A DNA stretch of 64,000 nucleotides from Pomacea canaliculata (taxonomy: Eukaryota; Mollusca; Gastropoda; Architaenioglossa; Ampullariidae), in NCBI RefSeq assembly GCF_003073045.1, contig NC_037596.1:15942547-16006546 (forward strand). Direction: 5' to 3'. A program made the position numbers and the translations under genes. Position 1 is the stretch's first letter. The number at the start of each line of letters is the position of its first letter. The notes under the pieces were generated by a model. It ran no database searches and was not told the DNA's origin. It saw nothing but the letters and a program-made list of their open reading frames with translations. Shown here in pieces: positions 1-12,529 of this stretch.

Positions 1-3000
1 TCTTGGAACTGTAAATATCTAAATTGTATATTAGACAAATGTACAAACGCTCCTATGATAACTATCAGTTAACATTTGGTTCTGTTTGGATGCAGTAATA
101 ACTTTGAGAAAGATGTTGTAACAGATTTAATTTTACTGCTCGCAAAAGCATACATATATTCTTGTAGATTTTAAAAAGTCATCTGCCGGTAAGAACCTCT
201 TATCCAAATATTGAAACACAGATAAACAATTAAAAAATTTAATGCATGTTTAGAAATAAATGAAGAAATATTTGCTCAACACTAGCTACCAAATAAACAA
301 CTAGACTAAATAATGACTATATATATATATACATGACTTTATGATTACATAAAACTACAATGTCTTGATATATACATTAATATTGCTGTGCTGTGGGCCT
401 GTGACACGTGGAATCCAAGGTCTTTTGCTATGATGATTGCTGGAGTTGTGTGAGATGTGAAAAGAATACGTACTCTGTCTCTGTTGTGTAAAATTTACAC
501 TGCAGGCTTCTTTGGTAGATGTGTTCTACAAATGACTGTGCTAATAAGTGGTAATTAAGTGAGAAACGAATCATTTATTTCTCCTGTATTGCTCTCGTGC
601 TCTGTAATTGTAACTAAATATATTTTTGAAACGTTTGACCATCGCCAGAGCCTTATCACAAGCCTTGAGTATCCCTTTAATTGAGAACATTTTGGCAGAA
701 ACTAAAATTTCTTACAACGAATATTTATAACTTTAAGCTTTAATCTCGGACAAAGCTCAAAACTTCCTGTCTACTTTTATTTAATTTACACCATTCTACT
801 GAGTATTATGCTTTAATCAGGCTAAACATATTCTTTCTATCTTATATTGATATATAGATTCTTGTAAACAACACACTGCACTTTCAGTTACTGTGTCGAA
901 GCCTTTAATTTTAACTTATTTCAGTTTGTATCATTGTAAAAGTTTTTGTCATTTCACAAATCAGATTGCTTTAATTATTTATCTCCAGATGAAGATATAT
1001 TGTGCAGGGACAGAACTAGAATTAGACACAATGAAGGCCAAATCTCTAAGTCCATAAGTAAAAAAGTATTTCCAGCTATGTGTATACAGAAAGTATTTCT
1101 AACTTCAAGCGTTCAAATTCTGTTTGAAAAATGTCCAGTATGTAAAGAGAATGCTAAATCTGGCATCATGCAAGTACAACACAGGCTTTAGCATAGATCG
1201 TGTTATTGGCTGAGTTACTTTTACCTTTGCATTTCAGCTCCATTTCCCAGTGGCGCGCTACAAATGTTTAAAAATCTGATATTGTATGTAATGTGAAAGG
1301 AAAGAACTATATGTTAAAAATATCTTAAGAACAAAGACTAAAAATTATTGCAGTACTTATAAAAGACCACACAACTGAATAAAAAGAGTTTGCTGCGAGA
1401 TTCAGGAAATAACTGTCAAAATGATTGGATAGAAGGCAAAGTAGCCGATGGACAACTAAAACTCCTGTGAACCGATTAGCGGAAAATAAATTAATTCAGC
1501 CTGTCGAGGCCGACAACTCGGTTGTCTTAGTGTCACGAGCGCAGTAGCCTCCCATTGTACGCTGGTTGATATCACTGGTCACTCTTTACAGCCAAGAAGT
1601 AAAGGCCTCTGTATGGACTTCGAACCCCAGAGAAAGAAAACACACACACGCAGAGGAAAAAAAACCCCACACACACACATACACACACACACAGAGGAAC
1701 ACACACACACACACACACACAGAGAGGATCTGTAAGCTACTAAAGCAGACGAAATTTAGTGGCCCTCGAGCGGACTGTGGAATGTCGAAAAGAATGTTTG
1801 TTGTTCCATCCTCCTTTTGGGGTCTTTTCATTTCGGAATTTTCGCCATCATACTCTCTCTTTATTACAATCATCCATTTAAGTAACCGCGTGTGTCTATC
1901 TCTTCCTTTAAACGCCTTTCTACTACTACGATTTCTTAGCCCTTTTTTTTCTCTCTGTTCCTTGTCTCAGTATTTTTTTATGTTTGTTGTTGCTACATCT
2001 TCATTTCTCTTTAAAGGTCTATTCTCCCTCTCTGTATTACCTTCTGAATCTCACTTCTCTTTGTCTTCTATTATCTGAAAGTTTCACCCATTTTTTTTTT
2101 TTTTGAGAGAGAGAGAGAGAGAAATTGTGCCGGTTGGCAATGTCGGACCAGACCTGCTTTGGTCACATGACTGTTTCCCGTAAAGGTTCCTGGTGTCGAA
2201 AGTGTGTAGCTACCGTGGTTTATACCAATTCATTGGGTTTTTTTTTCTCTTATGTAGCAAAATGTTGTTTATTTTACATCACACAGTAACTGACAAGTCC
2301 GTTGTCAGGAGAAATTCTTGTCCTTGGAGGTTGGTCTTTTTCAATAAAGTTGTATTTGTTCTGAGCCTCACAAATTTTTTTTCGAAATATTCTGGCTTGC
2401 GTTTTTTGTTGATGTAAAAGAAATTTATTCTTCTTAAACACGTTTTTTTTTCATTCGAATATCGTATTAAGATTTTGATTCAGTATTTGCTTTCGTCCCT
2501 CTCAATGAGACACAAAGACGCAGGCGGTCATAAACATTAATAGTAATATGAAATGGTCTATTGTGGACAGTCACTGAGCCACACACACTTTCGCTCGCAA
2601 GTCTCTTTTGTGTTAAGAGACCAGTAAAATGGAGACTGTAATATCATTTCACGCTTCACATTGTTGCAATAATAGAATAATTAAGCAGAGACACACCACC
2701 TTACAGACCTCCACACAACCACAGCTTAGATATCTCCGCATTTAGCAACATATCCTCTTACACCGAGGGATAAGTCGTTATCACACAGAAACAGATATAA
2801 TCCTTAAAATGAAAGGCGAGTAAACTGATTTCTTGACTGACTGATGATAGATACAAACATTGTGCATCGTTTGAACTTAAAATTGCGTATGTAAAACAGT
2901 TTGCTGATAATAATGTCTAAAACTCTTCTTGGACAAGGCCATGCTGCGTACTCGTGACGGAAGGTTTACGATTTTAGAATAAAAGAATTCTCCATCAAAA

Positions 3001-3618
3001 AAATTCTTTCGTTTTTGACCCTCCTCTTCTTTGTTGTACCTATTTTAAAAATTGCATAATACTATCTTCGATCTCTGATGCCATTTTTTGACATTAAAAC
3101 TATTGTTGAAAGTGGACACTTGCGAAGGACGGCTCTTATTTAGACCATTGAAAGCAAAATATCAGCAGTTACTGAACTGTCAGAAAGCTGTCCTTAGACC
3201 TCAATGTTGTTGAGCACAAAATGTTTTGACGGGAATATATAGAAATACCCTATCGTTTCAGCAAAACTTTCCACTTCACTTGCAATATACCATTTAAGAT
3301 TGAAGGATTAGGGTACAACGATACTACATAATCCACAGAATATTTTAATTGTCCAAAACAGTCTTGATACTTACAAACATCTAAGAATCGTATCTTTACT
3401 CCGTAGGATTTATTTCTTTTAGGAAACCAGGATGTGAGAATATTAGTAATAAGAAGAAGTAAATAGTTGTGACTAAATCTTTAAGTAGTGTTTATTCTTT
3501 CATACTGTGCTTTTGCTCTAACGATTTTTAAACACTCATCCCTGAAACAAGAAATCATTCATCGACGACTGAAGTTAAATGTCATGCGTACCTCAGAACA
3601 GTCAGCCTTACAGTAAAA
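1..3618. other. Non-coding, AT-rich flank
   Basis: No convincing exon is visible on either strand. The open frames here are short, lack splice-bounded coding character, and several run through simple repeats. The stretch holds an interrupted (CA)n tract at about 1639-1722, a pyrimidine-rich segment at about 1850-2100 and a (GA)n tract at 2105-2123. The segment just before 3619 would be the promoter and 5' UTR of the downstream plus-strand gene, but I see no clear core promoter motif. Confidence 0.5.
1639..1722. repeat. (CA)n microsatellite, interrupted
   Basis: Direct reading shows runs of CA/AC dinucleotide broken by short A-rich and GAGG interruptions. Open frames of about 95-170 codons across it translate to Thr/His or Val/Cys/Tyr repeats and are artefacts of the repeat. 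Confidence 0.9.
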
Positions 3619-4950
3619 ATGATGACTTCAAGAAGATTCCATCTTTCTCTAGTGTTGTTGATGAATACATGTTTCGTTGTCACAAGTAAGTCATTTATTT
3701 TTTGTAATTTTCTTTTATAATAAATAAATATACGTAAATATAAAAAGAAATTTCTTTGATATGACTATGACCCATGGTTATAGTGGGTTTTTTTAAAACT
3801 AAATACCTTAACTAAAGAATTCACACCAAATACTAGTAACTCAAGCATTTTGAATCCTAGGAGAGACGTAACTGTGACATTGGTTTGTCTTATTATAAAA
3901 ATTATTACAGACAGCACTTATTTTTCTTTTAGCTTCAAGATCCAAGCAGATGTTAGGTCAGAAGGGAGGTCATCAGAACCTAACCCTCTCTGTCAACGAA
4001 CTGCTTGAGTTCCGCTTCTCCTTCACTGACGAGGTAAACGACAGCCACAACATCGTCGTACACGTGATGCATCAACGTGGAGGTGTGAAGACCTTTGACA
4101 CCAAATGTATCATCAGACAGTCTCGCGAGAACTGTACGAGCTCGGCAGAGATGTGTCGGTGTCTGTTGGAGCCTTTCGGCAGCTACATTCTCCACAAGAT
4201 CGTTACCAAGGAAGATTCTGGAACATGGACTTTTAAAACTGTGGAATAACAAACCTGAAGTGTTCAAGATGTTGCATATTATACGTGAAGGTCCTGTAAT
4301 CATATAACAAAGATTTAAACCTATTCTGCTTTTTTTTCCTAGGAACGCATTTGTCTCCCTACAGTGAACTATCTTTTGTTATCCTTGTACGTTAGTAAGT
4401 GCATATTACTTCTGATTCAGAGAAGAAGTAGCTTAGCTTCTATGAGTAGATTTCTTTTGAAATTGCTTTAAGAAAGTCATGCACGTTAAATGCTAGAGAA
4501 TAGTCTCTTTTAATTTTGAAACTGTTTACAAACTTTTACTCACTTCTTCCTTCTCTCTCTCTCTTTGGGTCTCTATTGAGCATTTGTATTTTATTTGTTC
4601 CTATAATTTTATTTCTTTACAGTACTTTCTACTTTAATGCCAAGATGTTTCAAAAGCTACTATATATAATATATATCTCCACATTGCATAGAGCCAATTT
4701 ACTAACACAATTAAAGATTTGTGCCCATGAGAATCGTCCTTTTCCAACCAAATTTTATTTTGAAATTTTGTTTAGTGGAGAACAAAACTGAATTGGCAGC
4801 GGCACGATGAAAGACGATGCAAATCAACATTGTCTACTGTCACCATTCTCATTATCAGCATCTTCGCTGTAGCTACTGTCATGATTTCATCCTACTTAGT
4901 CATCAGGTTCTTGGTGAAACCACTTCAGCATGATCGGATGACAACATATG
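3619..4950 (+). CDS. Secreted/type-I membrane protein with Ig-like domain and one TM helix (3 exons seen, 3' end not found)
   Basis: Spliced gene read by eye. Exon 1 (3619-3685) starts at tandem ATGs and encodes a signal peptide (MMTSRRFHLSLVLLMNTCFV), ending at donor GTAAGT. Exon 2 (3933-4240, acceptor TTTTAG) encodes an Ig-like ectodomain with several Cys, N-glycosylation sequons (NLT, NDS, NCT) and a KEDSGTWTF stretch resembling the DxGxYxC end of an Ig V/I-set fold, although the terminal Cys is absent. Its donor (ACT|GTGGAA) is weak but phase 0, matching the phase of exon 3. Exon 3 (4776-4950, acceptor TTTAG, donor GTAGGA) encodes a basic stretch, a hydrophobic helix beginning STLSTVTILIISIFAV, and then VIRFLVKPLQHDR. 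Without splicing, exon 2 runs into TAA at 4247. Further 3' coding sequence is not recognised. No specific family is assigned; similar Ig-like single-pass proteins are common in molluscs. Confidence 0.6.
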
Positions 4951-5450
4951 GTAGGACTTTCTTATTACAGATAGAAAATATCTTGAAGTTTGACTGACTG
5001 AATGAACAAGAATGTTAAAAAATTATACATCAGTAATAACCATGAACACAACATCCACTTCAAAAACTTATTTATAAACCACTGAGTAACCTAAGTGTAA
5101 CTAAGTTGGGATGAGTTAATGATTGTCACTTCCTTATCTGAATTGTTTCCCTCCCGTTTTAATTTTTATATTGAAAGGGAGTAAATGTTCACACCTTTTA
5201 TCACCGATGAAGAACTCAAGTTGGTTTGCTTGTCAGAAATTGTTCAGGAACATTCTGTATGTGTGTACGGTAACGTCTCGACGCTTGAAATCACTATATA
5301 CTTCTATATCAACATTGTTGAATTATTATTTTTCCAACCGAAAATGATGCTCGCTTCTACATTACATCGCATCGTGTCGGTGTTTTACCTAAAGCATCAG
5401 CACCTCCTCACAAGCAACGTTCCAGTAACCACCCTATCAGCAGCAGTGTC

Positions 5451-5883
5451 GCTAGAAACTAACTCAACAGCACCACCGCATCAGCAACAGTCTCGCCAGC
5501 ACCAGTTCCGGTAACACCTCCCCTGTATGCAATACTGTCTTCAGAAGCAGCTTCGATGCTGCAACCGTATCAACAACAGCAGTCGCAAGAACCAGAACCA
5601 GAAGCACCACCCTATTAGTAACAGTATCGCCAGCGCCAGTTCCGGTAACACCACCTAACAACAATACTATCGCCAGAACCAACTCCAGAAGCTGCACCCA
5701 TACCAACAACAGTTTCACCAACACCAGCACCGGTAGCACCACTACTTTCAGTAACAAATCAGGAGAACCAACTCAGAAGACAACCAATATCAACAACAGT
5801 GTCACCAGCACCAGCCCCACACAGCAGCACAACCGTATCAGCAACAGCATCAGCCAGCACCAGAGCTGTCATTGCTACTAACA
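5451..5883 (+). other. Ser/Thr/Asn/Pro-rich open stretch, possible mucin-like exon
   Basis: One frame stays open for about 143 codons without an ATG. It is extremely rich in Ser, Thr, Asn and Pro, with NNS and NTS glycosylation-type motifs. In a second frame the DNA reads repeated TTVSPAPAP-like units, built on an imperfect repeat of a CAGCAACAGT / CCAGCACCAG core (near 5480, 5610, 5705, 5790 and 5835). This could be an exon of a mucin-like or heavily O-glycosylated protein, a decayed repeat, or simply a CAG/CCA-rich minisatellite. The Val/Leu-rich opposite-strand frame is its mirror. No splice-supported link to the Ig-like gene upstream was found. Confidence 0.35.
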
Positions 5884-7000
5884 CTTAGAAGGTTGACATC
5901 AGCGCCACCACATATAGCTCCAGCACCAGTAGCACCAAAGCTTTGTCAGCACAAGCAGCCTTAGCACCAGCACCAGAGTCGTCCCTAGCAACAACCCAGT
6001 ACAAATACCACAGCCGAACCGCTAGCAACAATTCTAACCAACAAACCATTGCCACACAAACCATCAACTGTCCGTCATTAGCTCCAGCATCGCAGTTTCT
6101 GTGAGACAACTCGGACACTGTTGGGTGTACTCACACAAAGATTAAGATGCTTTATGATAAACATTATTATTCGTCTGACAGTTTAGCATTTCTTTTATAC
6201 ACCTCGCATATTTTCCTCTTTGTTTCCTCTATCTCTTTTTTCTGTTGCACACATATTATATATATATATCACGTTTTCAAGGACGACTTTGTCGTCATAT
6301 AACTTTTATTGCCGGCTCAACCTGAAACACACAGTACCCTCTCCACTTTCTGTCTTCTATATCTCTTTTGATATATTATATATACACACATAAAACAAAA
6401 CTCAGAGATAAGTTTGACATCACACAACGAAGCGACTGAATGATGTAACCGCATTGGTTTATGCTGATTTTTCTACTTTTCAATAAAATTTTACGTACAA
6501 GCAGAAATGTTAGTGTTTGGGTAAAGTTCAATATTGAAACCAACATGTTGGTGTTAATATACTTTGCGGGTTTCAATTTAACCCCATCTGCCCAATACTT
6601 CAAGTTTATGAAAACACGTTTGGCGGAAGTCAACAGACGGAAATTTTTCAAGTATGTTTCTCTGTTGGCCTTTGTACCCTGGAGAAAGTCTCGCACAGTT
6701 TTTCAGTTCTGCGCGATTTCCCTGTTCAGTTTCAGTTCTGCGCGATTTCCTGTTCTGACTTCCAATGAAAAATAAAGTAAACTTATCCAATAATAATACT
6801 TGAATTTGTAAGGCGCTTGTAAATGTTTTGCTGAATGCACACACATGAGTATTGCAAAACAACAACCTACAGTTTACAAACATGTAAACAAGAAAATGTA
6901 GACAAAATGAAACCTAGAAATGAAAGGTCTACATATTCATTATCTATTCAACTCTAACAACAAATAACAGACCCTTATCAGATGAGCTAAGTTTGTTACT
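5884..7000. other. Non-coding stretch
   Basis: AT-rich, with short (TA)n runs near 6256-6270 and 6371-6390 and a duplicated phrase (CAGTTTTTCAGTTCTGCGCG / CAGTTTCAGTTCTGCGCG) near 6697-6747. I see no gene. Confidence 0.4.
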
Positions 7001-7019
7001 TAGGACGGAACTAGAAGAA

Positions 7020-7470
7020 TTAAGAGAATATGTGTGTGGAGGGGAGTTTACATATTAATATAATCAGTAAATATGGTGTATTGCATGTGTGGATGTGGTA
7101 GTATCTATAAGCAAATATATGTATGTGGGGGAGATTACATATAAGCAGGATGTGTGTGTTGGGACAGGTATTAAATATAATATATATTAGATATGAGGAG
7201 GGGGAATTTTTATATTATGCAGATATGAGTGAATAGTGTGTGTAGAGTGGTATATAGCCTATGAGGCGTTGTGGTGGGCCCTACCTGATACATAAGGAGA
7301 TACAGTTGTATGAGTGAGGGAATATGTATTTTATATATGCTAATATGAGTGATAGGGGGGGGGGGTATTTATATGTATTTGCAGATAATGTGCCTGTGGA
7401 TTTATATACATATGTAGAAATGTATATAGGCAGACATGAGTATATGTGCCGTGTTGCAGCGGCGACCAAA
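7020..7470. repeat. Degenerate GT/TA-rich minisatellite
   Basis: The region is built from variations on a unit with GTGTGTGG/GGGGG blocks, TATATATG blocks and an ATATGAGT core (at 7204-7240, 7340-7350, 7435-7445, with an outlier near 7823). Spacing is irregular at roughly 50-100 bases, so this is an old decayed tandem array or a slippage-prone tract rather than coding sequence. Confidence 0.55.
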
Positions 7471-7499
7471 CTATATAGCGTGTCTGCCGTGCTCTAGTT

Positions 7500-9289
7500 T
7501 CGCCTGCTTTACATTACCTAAGCGATATCGACTGTGTGTAGGAGACTTTTTTACACGCACTAATTTATTTGACGTCATGCAGTAGTAGGAGCTGATGTTC
7601 AGATGTATTATATAATTATACTTGCATAGAGTAGTTAAGACTGGTATACATGGTATATATATAACGCAACGATGCCATGCACTTGCCTGGGCCGGTTAAT
7701 ACTTCCACCACTCAAAGCACATAGATGGCGTATGAGGGTTGCTGTGGGACCTTATCGATGTTTGCATAAGTCAGCCTCTCGTTACGTGGATGTCGTGGGG
7801 CGAGATGAAACGTCCTTATTCGGATATGAGTAGGACCACAACAAATGTGCTCGGGAACATTAACAATAACTGTGTGTGTCGCCTCATTGTGGCTTGTTAT
7901 ATAGATCTTGGTATGTGTGGAGGGGGGGATTATATGTATGCATTATAGTAATGTATGTATTTATCTGTGTTAGTATGATGACAATGGGGAGCAGAACATC
8001 CCTACCAACTTTTGCTTTTATACTTTATTATTGATCTACCACATGCAGGCATGCGATTTGATTAACGGTAGATTGTACAGAGGAATAGAACAAGTGAGTG
8101 AGGCAAAATACGCATTTGCTATCACTGTCTACAAACAAAGACGACCATGTAATGTGTGTTGGTTGAGGGATGTGCATGTAGAATAATTGTAGTATATGCT
8201 TCGTAGCTTGTACTGTTCTATTTGTTGAGCCTATCAACTTCCCCTGACGACGTGTAAAAATATCGTTCTTGATATCATAATGCTTCACATAACTGCTCAC
8301 TTGAACAAAACGGATGACCTAAGTCATTGGACAGCTTACCATTGTACCATGGCAGTGCTTATTCACAAAATAGTTCTTCAAATCTCTAATAGCTTAAAAT
8401 CCATCCCACAATACAGCATGGTCATAATGACAAATCTGTGCTCCGAACGTGTCGTTCCGTGTTGGAACGCTCTTGAACAATTGCCATCTTTGTTTAGACT
8501 ATGGCAATCCGTAGTGACTGTCAGCGCAGATTGGTTGTTCATGCAATCGTAATATGCAGGAACATTGGATTCTATCACTATCGTGAATGTCGGGCAGGAA
8601 ATTGTATTAAATTCAGGCAAACCTAATCTTTCCAAAGTCGGCCATAGATATATTACCAAATCTTTCCTTATCATTTTACTGGACATAGCGAAGTGTGAGT
8701 GTGCGGGATATGTCCTAGATGTAAGACACTAGAATATTATTTATCAAGCCATAGCAATCTTTTTCTTTACAATGTACACACTTTGTTTGTACTGAGCACT
8801 TGCTTTGTAACTTATCGACTTAAACTTCAACGCTGGTATTCTATGTTGTCATTGGTCAATCCACATAACTAACATGGTGCCCCTCTTAATGCCACTCTGT
8901 GTGTATTAGAGTGTTAGACACTTGTAAATGAATGAATCTCTCTTCGCGTGTGCTTCTCATATCACTTGCTTTTCACTGTTAAATTCATCTCTATTGGCTA
9001 TCTCCTGTATTATCTTTACCGAATTTCCCAACCACAACCTTTGATTAAACGGACCTACTTATTTGTAAATTATTTACACTTTCCAAGCATCTAAGCTCTT
9101 TATTCATTTTGTCTTTGCACTACGGACTTCTGTGCCACCCATGCGTTCACTCTTTGCATGTTGATCTCCTCTTCATTTTTTTTTACCTTTGACTTGCGCG
9201 TGCTTACAATATAAACGATTGAGGTTGTACAGCATTGCGAAGGCCTTCATATGATTATATTTACTGACTCTTTATTTTCAAGAGATCCG
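7500..9289. other. Non-coding stretch before assembly gap
   Basis: Several overlapping open frames of 70-100 codons occur on both strands between 7.7 and 8.7 kb, but none has recognisable domain content, a signal peptide or a good splice context. No gene is called. Confidence 0.35.
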
Positions 9290-9389
9290 NNNNNNNNNNN
9301 NNNNNNNNNNNNNNNNNNNNNNNNNNNNNNNNNNNNNNNNNNNNNNNNNNNNNNNNNNNNNNNNNNNNNNNNNNNNNNNNNNNNNNNNN
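9290..9389. other. Assembly gap, exactly 100 N
   Basis: A run of exactly 100 N, the conventional placeholder for a gap of unknown length. An open frame crossing it on the minus strand (9247-9582) is meaningless. The gap lies just beyond the last possible exons of the minus-strand SIDT gene A, so missing 3' exons could be in it. Confidence 0.98.
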
Positions 9390-10462
9390 ACATTGTCGTA
9401 GTAAGAAAATAGGGAGCCCGAAGGGGATGCCTAGACCACTGGAGTTTTTCCAGGAAAGATCTCAGCAAAGTCACTTTGACCTCAGCAACCTTGACACTTT
9501 GCACTAAACAGCAGACCAAAGACAAGCTTTTTACTTGCCGTCCAAAATCATTGTACACAAAAGTAATAAATGGCTCCAGCATTTAGATATGTGGTCAGAC
9601 TAAAGCTCACTTTGTTAAAGCATACGCTCATTATTGATAATATTGTGTACTATATTCGGTCATGACCTCAATAACCTCAAGTGAGTGACCATCATAAACC
9701 AGTTTTGGCAAATGAAAAGCCCGACATCCACTTCCTTCATCAATTGACTCTACAGCGAACTGTGTGTATGATTATTAAGTAGTGGGTTGTCAGACTGTTA
9801 TCTAAATCGCTAAACTTTCAATAACTTTATTTAAGTAGAGTGATGCCATTCTTTGTTTTAAGCTACTTTTTAAACCTTGACATACTTGAAGCATTTCGAT
9901 AACTCGTTTACACAGGTTAATACTGATATACACCTATCTATAACCACCTAATACCTAAAAATATAACCATAAATAGTATAAATTCGATGGCAAAATAACT
10001 ACACTTACATTATTTCTTATGGGAGCAATTGATAGGGGTGGGCCTTCTAGATTAACGGTATCCTAAGCGCGGCTTAAAGAAAGAAATGTGATCAAGTTCC
10101 GAGGTACCACTTCTTTGTTTTGTTCGCAGACGTAATACTACCACACATGGCGGCCTCAACTGTCTTAAGTACAAGGGTAGAGCATTCTTTTTAAGAGTTT
10201 TATCTTAAAATAATGAAAACGTCATATTGTTGTTGTCATTTCACTGAAAGTTTTATGAGTTTAGTTTTCCTGTCTTCGAAGAAGTAGAAACTGAATCGTC
10301 ATTACTTTGCTGATTCTTTGCTCTAGTAACTGTGATTAGGAGCTAAAAGAATCTGCTTACCCATATGCAGCAATATGAAGTCGTCTAGAATCAGTGTTAA
10401 AATTTAGGCTTGTGGGGTGAAGAAAGTAAAAAGGGCTACGTTAATTGATCTACACCACTTAC

Positions 10463-10881
10463 ATGACCACGTTTGATGCAGGAGAATGGTCAGCACATAG
10501 ACAGAGTAAAACTGCTGGAAAATAAAAGTTATTTGTGCTTGGCAGTAGTAAACTATAGATTATTGATGGATGAGATTGTTAATATACTTTCAGTATTCAG
10601 GAAGTAACATATGAATATTTAACATTGTGGTAGCATTTAAGATATGATCATTTGTTAAGTTCTAAAGTCCCATAAAAAATCGTCTGCACAGAAGCATAAT
10701 ACGAAATATTTGATCATGGCTATGCATTTAAAGTTATCCTCAGGAACAAAATAGAAACAATCTTTCACTTCAAGATGATAACATCACTGCTGTCGAGAAC
10801 GGAGTCAAAAGGTAGGTACATCTAATGAAAGTAACCTGTCCAACAGGGTCTTGCATTTGTTGCAGAGACCAGCAAGACAAC
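10463..10881 (-). CDS. Candidate late exons of SIDT-family gene A (tentative)
   Basis: Two short splice-bounded segments follow the last sure exon of gene A. Segment 10836-10881 has a strong acceptor (TTTAATTGTTTCAG), is 46 bases, continues the phase of exon 12427-12529 and reads CLAGLCNKCKTLLDR. The C..C..DR pattern recalls the family's juxtamembrane CxxxC...DR segment. Segment 10463-10514 has acceptor TTTTATTTTCCAG and donor GTAAGT and reads QFYSVYVLTILLHQ in one frame, loosely like a late transmembrane helix. Expected later exons, including the HDxxH-bearing one, were not found. These could be degenerate or chance exons. Confidence 0.3.
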
Positions 10882-11039
10882 CTGAAACAATTAAATTTTT
10901 ATATGACAGTGTGTGTATATGCTATGTATGTACAATTTAATGTATATTTGACTTTACCCTAATGTTTTAGATTTATCATTATTATAGCGATGTATGAATC
11001 ATTTATAAAGTGTAATATGAAGAGCCCAGAGAGTACGAC

Positions 11040-11420
11040 TTAGAGTAATCGACTTATAAACTCCTAAGGGTTGCATGTGTAGAGGGCCGGTAGTCCGGCG
11101 CTTGCTAGGCAGAAAATGCTGATGCATGCCAGTAAGTAAAGGTACGGATTGTGAAGACCCGTGTAGAAAAATAGATCTGTCTGATGCATGCGGGGAATAG
11201 TGGCTGATGCATAAGACCTGGTGCGAAAAAGAGACCGAGAGGGCAGAGCGGAGACGCAAGGACAGGGGAGAAAACTACGAAAGAGAAGGTGGCGAGACAA
11301 GGCGAACGCAGCCGTGACTGTAGATCTATCCGGATTAAAAGAATTGTGTAACTGCTGACAGGTTCCTACCTTTCTGGTTTGAGTGCTGGACTGTTGTGGT
11401 CACTGTTTGACTCCCCTCAC
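11040..11420. other. GC-richer island in intron, possible unrecognised repeat
   Basis: Base composition shifts from the AT-rich surroundings to GC-richer sequence with several GATGCATG phrases. Overlapping minus-strand frames (10999-11300) have no recognisable domain. It may be an old mobile element, but no termini or target duplication were seen. Confidence 0.25.
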
Positions 11421-12426
11421 AACGCACCACTTTGTTACACATGCATAAATGAAAAAGAGTGAGCAAATAAATAATTATTGATACCTGATGAACTATTTCA
11501 GGAGTCTGAGAGCAAGCAAAAGTGACTGTAAAAAAACTGTAACACCAGCGAAAACTTTATAGGCAACATTGATTTCATAATGGTAATAGACAATATATTT
11601 TGTTCTCTAGTAAAACTGAAAATGATATAGAGATAAGCCCTGACAAGAAAAAAGTTATGGTCCAACTGAGCAGCAACATTAAACTGGAGACAAACGATTT
11701 CCTTTAACTTGGAAGTATCCCACCTAAAGATGTTAATGGCTCGGCGCTACAAAGATATTCAGAAAGACTGCAACGACGGCCAGGCAAAACAGGGTATTGC
11801 TCAGCAGCAATGGCCAGCCTGACAGGACCAGCAATGCCACCCGTTTTATTAAAATCACAGGTTGTGTATCTTTAAGTATTCCTAACAATTGCCATATTTG
11901 AACATTGTTCATGTCGCGTCTCGTCGTTACTTCAATTCATCGTTTCTACATTCCAAGTGTTTCTAACATTCCATCAACTGTCTTCATCAGGGTCAATTGA
12001 TCATCGTCAGATCATCCCGGTAGGGACTGTACAGTCATCGCACAGTGAATTAGAACCCTAGCCATGTAAATTCGTGTTCATAGTAGGCCGACAAGATTCC
12101 TTTCCTGTCAGCAGTAAGATGACAGATCCATGTCTGATGACCCTTGAGATTACTCATATCACACTGTCTACAATCATAATTCAGGAAATCCTTGAACCTG
12201 TAGGCCACTTTTTTCATCCAGTGAGAAGATGCTCGCGGCGTTCAGGCGATGAGATAAACACATAAAAATTTTCACACCTCAAAATAAATATATCTTGGCT
12301 GATGTGGTTAAAACACATAATTGCAGCATTTATCCAATACATAAATATATAGATAAGCAAAGAGAGAGAGAGGAAAAGGAACACAGTGATCATTGTTATC
12401 TAGGTGAATAAAAGCATATAACATAC

Positions 12427-12529
12427 CTATGGAACAAAACATTGTAGAAATTAGGTAGCTAAACGGTGTGGTAAGAATCAGGCTCAGCACGCTATAAAAA
12501 CCCCAAAATCCAGCCTTGTTTTTAAATAC
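12427..12529 (-). CDS. Gene A exon 14 beyond the LINE
   Basis: Acceptor TATTTTTCAG and donor GTATGT bound 103 bases reading [19 protein letters not shown], matching the family's VxGKxxxxFWIVFSIIHI helix. The gene B counterpart (54250-54352) is also exactly 103 bases and has the same phases (0 in, 1 out). This shows gene A continues on the far side of the 4.7-kb LINE. Confidence 0.75.

Noticed and set aside
1566-2078. 170-codon plus-strand open frame
   Set aside because: It runs through the (CA)n tract and a pyrimidine-rich segment; composition is repeat-driven and no domain is visible.
5464-5757. 97-codon minus-strand Val/Leu-rich frame
   Set aside because: Mirror of the CAG/CCA-rich repeat on the plus strand.
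9247-9582. Open frame crossing the N run
   Set aside because: Contains 100 undetermined bases, so continuity is meaningless.
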